A DNA stretch of 42,912 nt from Fervidifonticultor_A tertius (GTDB taxonomy: Bacteria; Sysuimicrobiota; Sysuimicrobiia; Sysuimicrobiales; Humicultoraceae): positions 1-42,912 of the forward strand of contig JAVKIY010000019.1 of assembly GCA_031459235.1 (NCBI GenBank), in the 5' to 3' direction. Both the position numbers and the translations under genes were made by a program. The notes beneath the pieces were generated by a model that worked only from the letters and a program-made list of their open reading frames with translations, had not been told where the DNA came from and searched no databases. Shown one piece after another: positions 39,773-42,912 of this stretch. Position 1 is the stretch's first letter, and every line of letters starts with the position of its first letter.

Positions 39773-41604
39773 GCACCTTCTTCCAGGAAGACGAGATCGC
39801 GGGGCGCGCGTACGACCCGCGCCTGATGCGCCGGCTGCTGGGGTACGTGCGGCCCTACCGCCCGCAGGTGGCCCTGGCGGTGGTGCTGCTGCTGCTCACC
39901 TCGGGCGCGGGGCTGGCCGGACCCTACCTGGTGCGCATCGCGATCGACCGGCACATCGCCCCGGCGCGGCTGGAGGGGCTCGGCCTGGTGGTCGCGGCGT
40001 ACGTGGGCGCGCTCGTCGCGGCGTTCCTGTTCCGCTACGGGCAGTCCTATGTCATGCAGTGGGTGGGCCACCGGGTCACCACCACCCTGCGGGTCGAGCT
40101 GTTCCACCACCTGCAGCGGCTGTCCGTGGCGTTCTACACGCGTCAGCCGGTGGGCCGCCTGGTCACGCGCGTGACCAACGACATCGACGCCCTCAACGAG
40201 ATGATCACCCAGGGCGTCGTGGCGATCTTCGGCGACCTGTTCACGCTCGTGCTCATCGTCGGCATCATGCTGTCCATGGACTGGCGGCTGGCGCTCGCCA
40301 CCATGGCCGTGCTCCCGGCGATCGCGGTCGCCACCGCACGGTTCTCGACGCGGGCCCGCGCGTCGTACCGGGCGGTCCGCGTCCGGCTGGCCCGGCTTAA
40401 CGCCTTCCTCAACGAGCACATCATGGGCATGGGGGTCGTGCAGCTCTTCGGCCGCGAGGCCCGCGAGTTCACCCGCTTCGACGCGCTCAACCGCGACCAC
40501 CTGGCGGCCAGCCTGGGGGCGCTCCGCTCGTTCGCGACGTTCATGCCCGCGGTGGGCGTGGCCAGCGCCGTCGCGGTGGCGATCATCATCGGGTACGGCG
40601 GCCTCCAGGCCCTGCGCGGCGCGGTGAGCGTCGGGCTGGTCGTGGCGTTCATCCAGTACGCGCAGCGGTTCTTCGAGCCGATCGAGGACCTGGCCGAGAA
40701 GTACAATATCCTCCAGGCGGCGATGGCGTCCTCGGAGCGCATCTTCCGCATCCTGGACGAGCCCGTGGAGGTGGCCGACCCGCCCGACCCCGTCCGTGCC
40801 GCACGCGTGCGCGGCGAGATCGAGTTTCGCGACGTGTGGTTCGCCTACGACGCGGACGACTGGGTGCTGCGCGGCGTCTCGTTCCGCATCGCGCCGGGAG
40901 AGAGCGTCGCCCTGGTAGGGCACACGGGGGCCGGCAAGTCTTCGATCATCAACCTCATCATGCGCTTCCACGACCCGCAGCGCGGCCAGGTGCTGGTCGA
41001 CGGGGTGGACGTCCGCCGGTGGGACCAGCGTGACCTGCGGCGGCACATCGGCCTGGTGCTCCAGGACGTCTTTCTGTTCTCGGGGACCGTCGAGGACAAC
41101 ATCCGTCTGGGCACGCCGGGCATCACCGACGCGCAGGTTCGGCGCGCCGCCGAGTTCGTCAACGCCCACGCGTTCGTCGAGCGCCTGGCCAACGGCTATC
41201 GGACGGTCGTGCACGAGCGCGGCGCCACCCTGTCGGTCGGCCAGAAGCAGCTCGTGGCGTTCGCGCGGGCGATCGCGCACAACCCGGACGTGCTGCTGGT
41301 GCTCGACGAGGCCACGAGCAGCGTCGACACCGAGACCGAGATGCTGATCCAGGAGGCGCTGCGGCGAGTGATGCGTGGCCGGACGTCGCTCATCATCGCT
41401 CACCGGCTTTCGACCATCCAGCACGTGGACCGGATCCTGGTGATCCACCGGGGTCGCCTGGTCGAGGAGGGTACACACCGCGAGCTGCTGGCCCGCGGCG
41501 GGGTGTATACCACGCTCTACCAGCTCCAGTACCGCGACCAGGAGCGGCGGCCGGCGGCGGGCACGGTGGCGGGCGGGGGAGGAGAGGGACGGCGTGGGGG
41601 CTGA
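39769..41604 (+). CDS. ABC exporter half-transporter 2 (catalytic Glu, altered signature)
   Basis: This 611-residue protein has six helices and an ATPase domain with Walker A GHTGAGKSS, signature LSVGQKQL, Walker B VLLVLDEATSSVD with the catalytic Glu, and H-loop AHRLS. The signature carries Val for the first Gly of LSGGQ. Its altered signature faces the Asp-containing Walker B site of subunit 1, so one ATP site is degenerate and the other canonical, as in known heterodimeric exporters. The GTG start overlaps the preceding stop. Confidence 0.93.
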
Positions 41605-41944
41605 GGCCACAGGACCGCTGCTCAAGCAGTGTCGCGAGATCGCCATCGCCGCGCTCGAGGAGCGCCGCGGCCTGGTCATCTACTCGCGCATGGACGCGCA
41701 GGAGATGGACCGACTGGCGCGCCAGGTGGAGCGGGACGCGCTGGAGCGAATCCGGGCGGCGCTGCCCGAGGCCACGGTGGTGGCTGAGATCGCCGGCGTG
41801 CGGGGCCGGCTGGAGCGCATGGACGAGCAGATTCGCGAGCTGGACGCGCGGGAGGACATCTCCGAGCGCTCGCGCCAGCTCGAGCGCGACGACATCACCT
41901 GGCGGACGTTCGAAGAGGTGGTCTGGCTGCTGGGGATTGAGTAG
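41594..41944 (+). CDS. Hypothetical coiled-coil protein
   Basis: This 116-residue, highly charged, mostly helical soluble protein contains RRGLVIYSRMDAQEMDRLARQVERD and a coiled-coil-like stretch at about 65-95. The family is not recognised. GTG 41594 follows GGAGAGGGA and lies 11 bases inside the exporter gene's 3' end, so it is translated with it. It converges with the S1-domain gene. Confidence 0.65.
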   Translation: MGAEATGPLLKQCREIAIAALEERRGLVIYSRMDAQEMDRLARQVERDALERIRAALPEATVVAEIAGVRGRLERMDEQIRELDAREDISERSRQLERDDITWRTFEEVVWLLGIE

Positions 41945-41953
41945 CCGCCGGGG

Positions 41954-42328
41954 CTACTTGCGGCGGCGGCCGCCTCGCTTGGCCTCCGTGTTGCGCTTGA
42001 GGTCGAGCAGCCGCTCCTCGCTCTCCTTCATGAACGCCTTGAGCTTCTCTTCGAAGGTGGCCTTGGCACGGGCGCGGGCCTGGCGCTCCTCGGGCGAGAG
42101 CGCCTGCTTGACCGACAGGTCGAGCTTGCCCTTGTCGTTCAGGCCGAGGATCTTGACCTTGACCTTCTCGCGCTCCTTGAGGTAGTCCTTGACGTCCTTG
42201 ACGTAGGTGTCGGCGATCTCGGAGATGTGGACGAGGCCGCTCTTGCCGTCGGGGAGCTCGACAAACGCCCCGTAGTGCGTGATCTTGACCACGGTCCCCT
42301 CGACGATGGTGCCGGGAGTCACATCCAT
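41954..42328 (-). CDS. S1 RNA-binding domain protein (YabR-like)
   Basis: This 124-residue protein has one S1 domain in residues 1-75 (GTIVEGTVVKITHYGAFVELPDGKSGLVHISEI ... VKVKILGLND). A lysine/arginine-rich helical tail ends GGRRRK. Such proteins bind RNA or ribosomes. It sits directly after a DivIC gene, the same order as divIC-yabR in Bacillus. The best AAGGAG site is 15 bases from the ATG, an unusually long spacing. Confidence 0.9.
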   Translation of the reverse strand: MDVTPGTIVEGTVVKITHYGAFVELPDGKSGLVHISEIADTYVKDVKDYLKEREKVKVKILGLNDKGKLDLSVKQALSPEERQARARAKATFEEKLKAFMKESEERLLDLKRNTEAKRGGRRRK

Positions 42329-42369
42329 TCGGACACTGCCACGCTCCTTCCGTGTATCCGGGCGTTCGG

Positions 42370-42399
42370 ATTATACGTGCGCCTTTCGAAGGGTGTCAA
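42370..42399 (-). promoter_or_regulatory. Consensus promoter for the S1-domain gene
   Basis: On the minus strand a perfect TTGACA (42394-42399) and a perfect TATAAT (42370-42375) are 18 bases apart. This is the best vegetative promoter in the window. It gives the S1-domain gene its own strong transcript, with a leader of about 35 bases, independent of divIC upstream. Confidence 0.88.
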
Positions 42400-42417
42400 T
42401 CAGGCCGTCACCCGCGG

Positions 42418-42834
42418 CTACCGCTGCCACAGGCGCGTCCACCACGGCCACGCGTCGCGCGGCGGCGCCGGGCGCGTCGCCTCCCGCGGAACCGGGTGCG
42501 CGGGCGGCGGCGTGGGCGCGACCAGGATGATCGCGATCTCGTCCGGCCGGACGAGCCCCAGCTGCTCCCGCGCCAGGCGCTCGACGTACTCCGGCTGCTG
42601 CAGCAGCCGGATCTCCTCGCGCAGCGCGGCGTTCTGGCGCCGTAACGCCTCGCGCTCGCGCTCGAGCGAGGCGGCCTCGCGCCGGAGCAGGTAGCCCTGC
42701 CACGCCGCGGCGCTGAAACCCGCCAGCACCACGACCACCGCCACCGCCAGCGCCAGCAGGAGGGCCCATCGCGGGACGGGACGGCGGACGGGACGGGGCG
42801 GGAGGGCGACGCGGCGCGCGGCGACGGTGGGCAT
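42418..42834 (-). CDS. divIC: Septum formation initiator DivIC/FtsB
   Basis: This 138-residue protein has a basic cytoplasmic head, one membrane helix (WALLLALAVAVVVVLAG) and a coiled coil (RREAASLEREREALRRQNAALREEIRLLQQ). The family motif PEYVERLAREQLGLVRPDE follows, then a Pro-rich tail. It would join FtsL and DivIB/FtsQ at the division septum. The frame is open to the right edge; ATG 42834 directly precedes the conserved part, but a GTG at 42879 is possible and no clear ribosome site settles it. Confidence 0.82.
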   Translation of the reverse strand: MPTVAARRVALPPRPVRRPVPRWALLLALAVAVVVVLAGFSAAAWQGYLLRREAASLEREREALRRQNAALREEIRLLQQPEYVERLAREQLGLVRPDEIAIILVAPTPPPAHPVPREATRPAPPRDAWPWWTRLWQR

Positions 42835-42912
42835 GATGACGGCTGCGACGACGGGTACGACGCCTGCAGACGATCCCACCTCGGCGTTTCGCGGCGCCGC
42901 GGCGATCTCCTT
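42835..42912 (-). other. Right edge, undetermined
   Basis: The DivIC frame continues open through here (minus) without a decisive start. An AAGGAG string lies at 42907-42912. It may belong to the leader of divIC or to the end of an upstream gene outside the window. Confidence 0.3.

Overview
The window is very GC-rich and gene-dense, with mostly short intergenic gaps, many GTG starts and many GTGA or ATGA stop/start overlaps. Several features point to a single-membrane (monoderm-type) bacterium of a high-GC lineage: a MurT/GatD lipid II amidating pair, a sortase with a proline-rich surface protein, a DivIC plus S1-domain pair in the Bacillota order, and HtpX/LemA. I cannot place it to a phylum from this alone. 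High-GC Terrabacteria such as Sysuimicrobiota/CSP1-3, Armatimonadota or Limnochordia-like lineages would fit. TGA is used as a stop many times here, so the code is standard apart from one TGA that looks like selenocysteine.

Layout. 1-2.7 kb (minus): the first codons of a thiolase and a fadN-type beta-oxidation enzyme. 2.7-5.2 kb (plus): a CDF metal efflux protein and zwf. 5.1-18.2 kb: a metal and redox island. It holds a CopC-CopD fusion with two extra domains, a UxxC selenoprotein redoxin with a hairpin just after its TGA, a divergent csoR copper sensor, and a PIG-L-like protein that has lost its catalytic residues and sits behind a CsoR-type operator. It then has an oligopeptide-type ABC importer without ATPases, a second CsoR-type promoter driving a His-rich mini-membrane protein and a P1B ATPase, and a multicopper oxidase - ZIP transporter - DtxR/MntR regulator operon behind an AT-rich control region.

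18.2-23.5 kb: a bifunctional-nuclease-family protein, LemA, HtpX, a LysM-NlpC/P60 wall hydrolase, and MurT-GatD. 23.5-26.3 kb: a DMT transporter, a PIG-L deacetylase and a methyltransferase (all minus), then tRNA-Glu(CTC). 26.3-29.7 kb: a surface module with a sortase, a protein with 9-residue proline repeats, and a convergent CAP-domain secreted protein preceded by a c-di-GMP-I (GEMM) riboswitch, plus a hypothetical membrane protein and a 40-residue membrane miniprotein.

29.7-35.5 kb (minus): PIG-L deacetylase, ferritin-like/VIT1 fusion, M55 D-aminopeptidase, cyclic-nucleotide-binding domain protein, a 56-residue secreted protein, a sugar-phosphate isomerase-like TIM barrel, a transglycosylase-like protein and a thioredoxin-fold protein. 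35.5-41.9 kb (plus): small hypothetical, metallo-beta-lactamase hydrolase, alpha/beta hydrolase, PxpA, a heterodimeric ABC exporter and a coiled-coil protein. 41.9-42.9 kb (minus): S1 RNA-binding protein and DivIC.

The strongest unusual signals are the in-frame TGA selenoprotein with its SECIS-like hairpin, the CsoR boxes in front of a catalytically dead PIG-L protein, the MCO-ZIP-DtxR operon, and the c-di-GMP riboswitch next to a sortase/proline-rich surface cluster. No CRISPR array, insertion sequence, phage gene or rRNA was seen.
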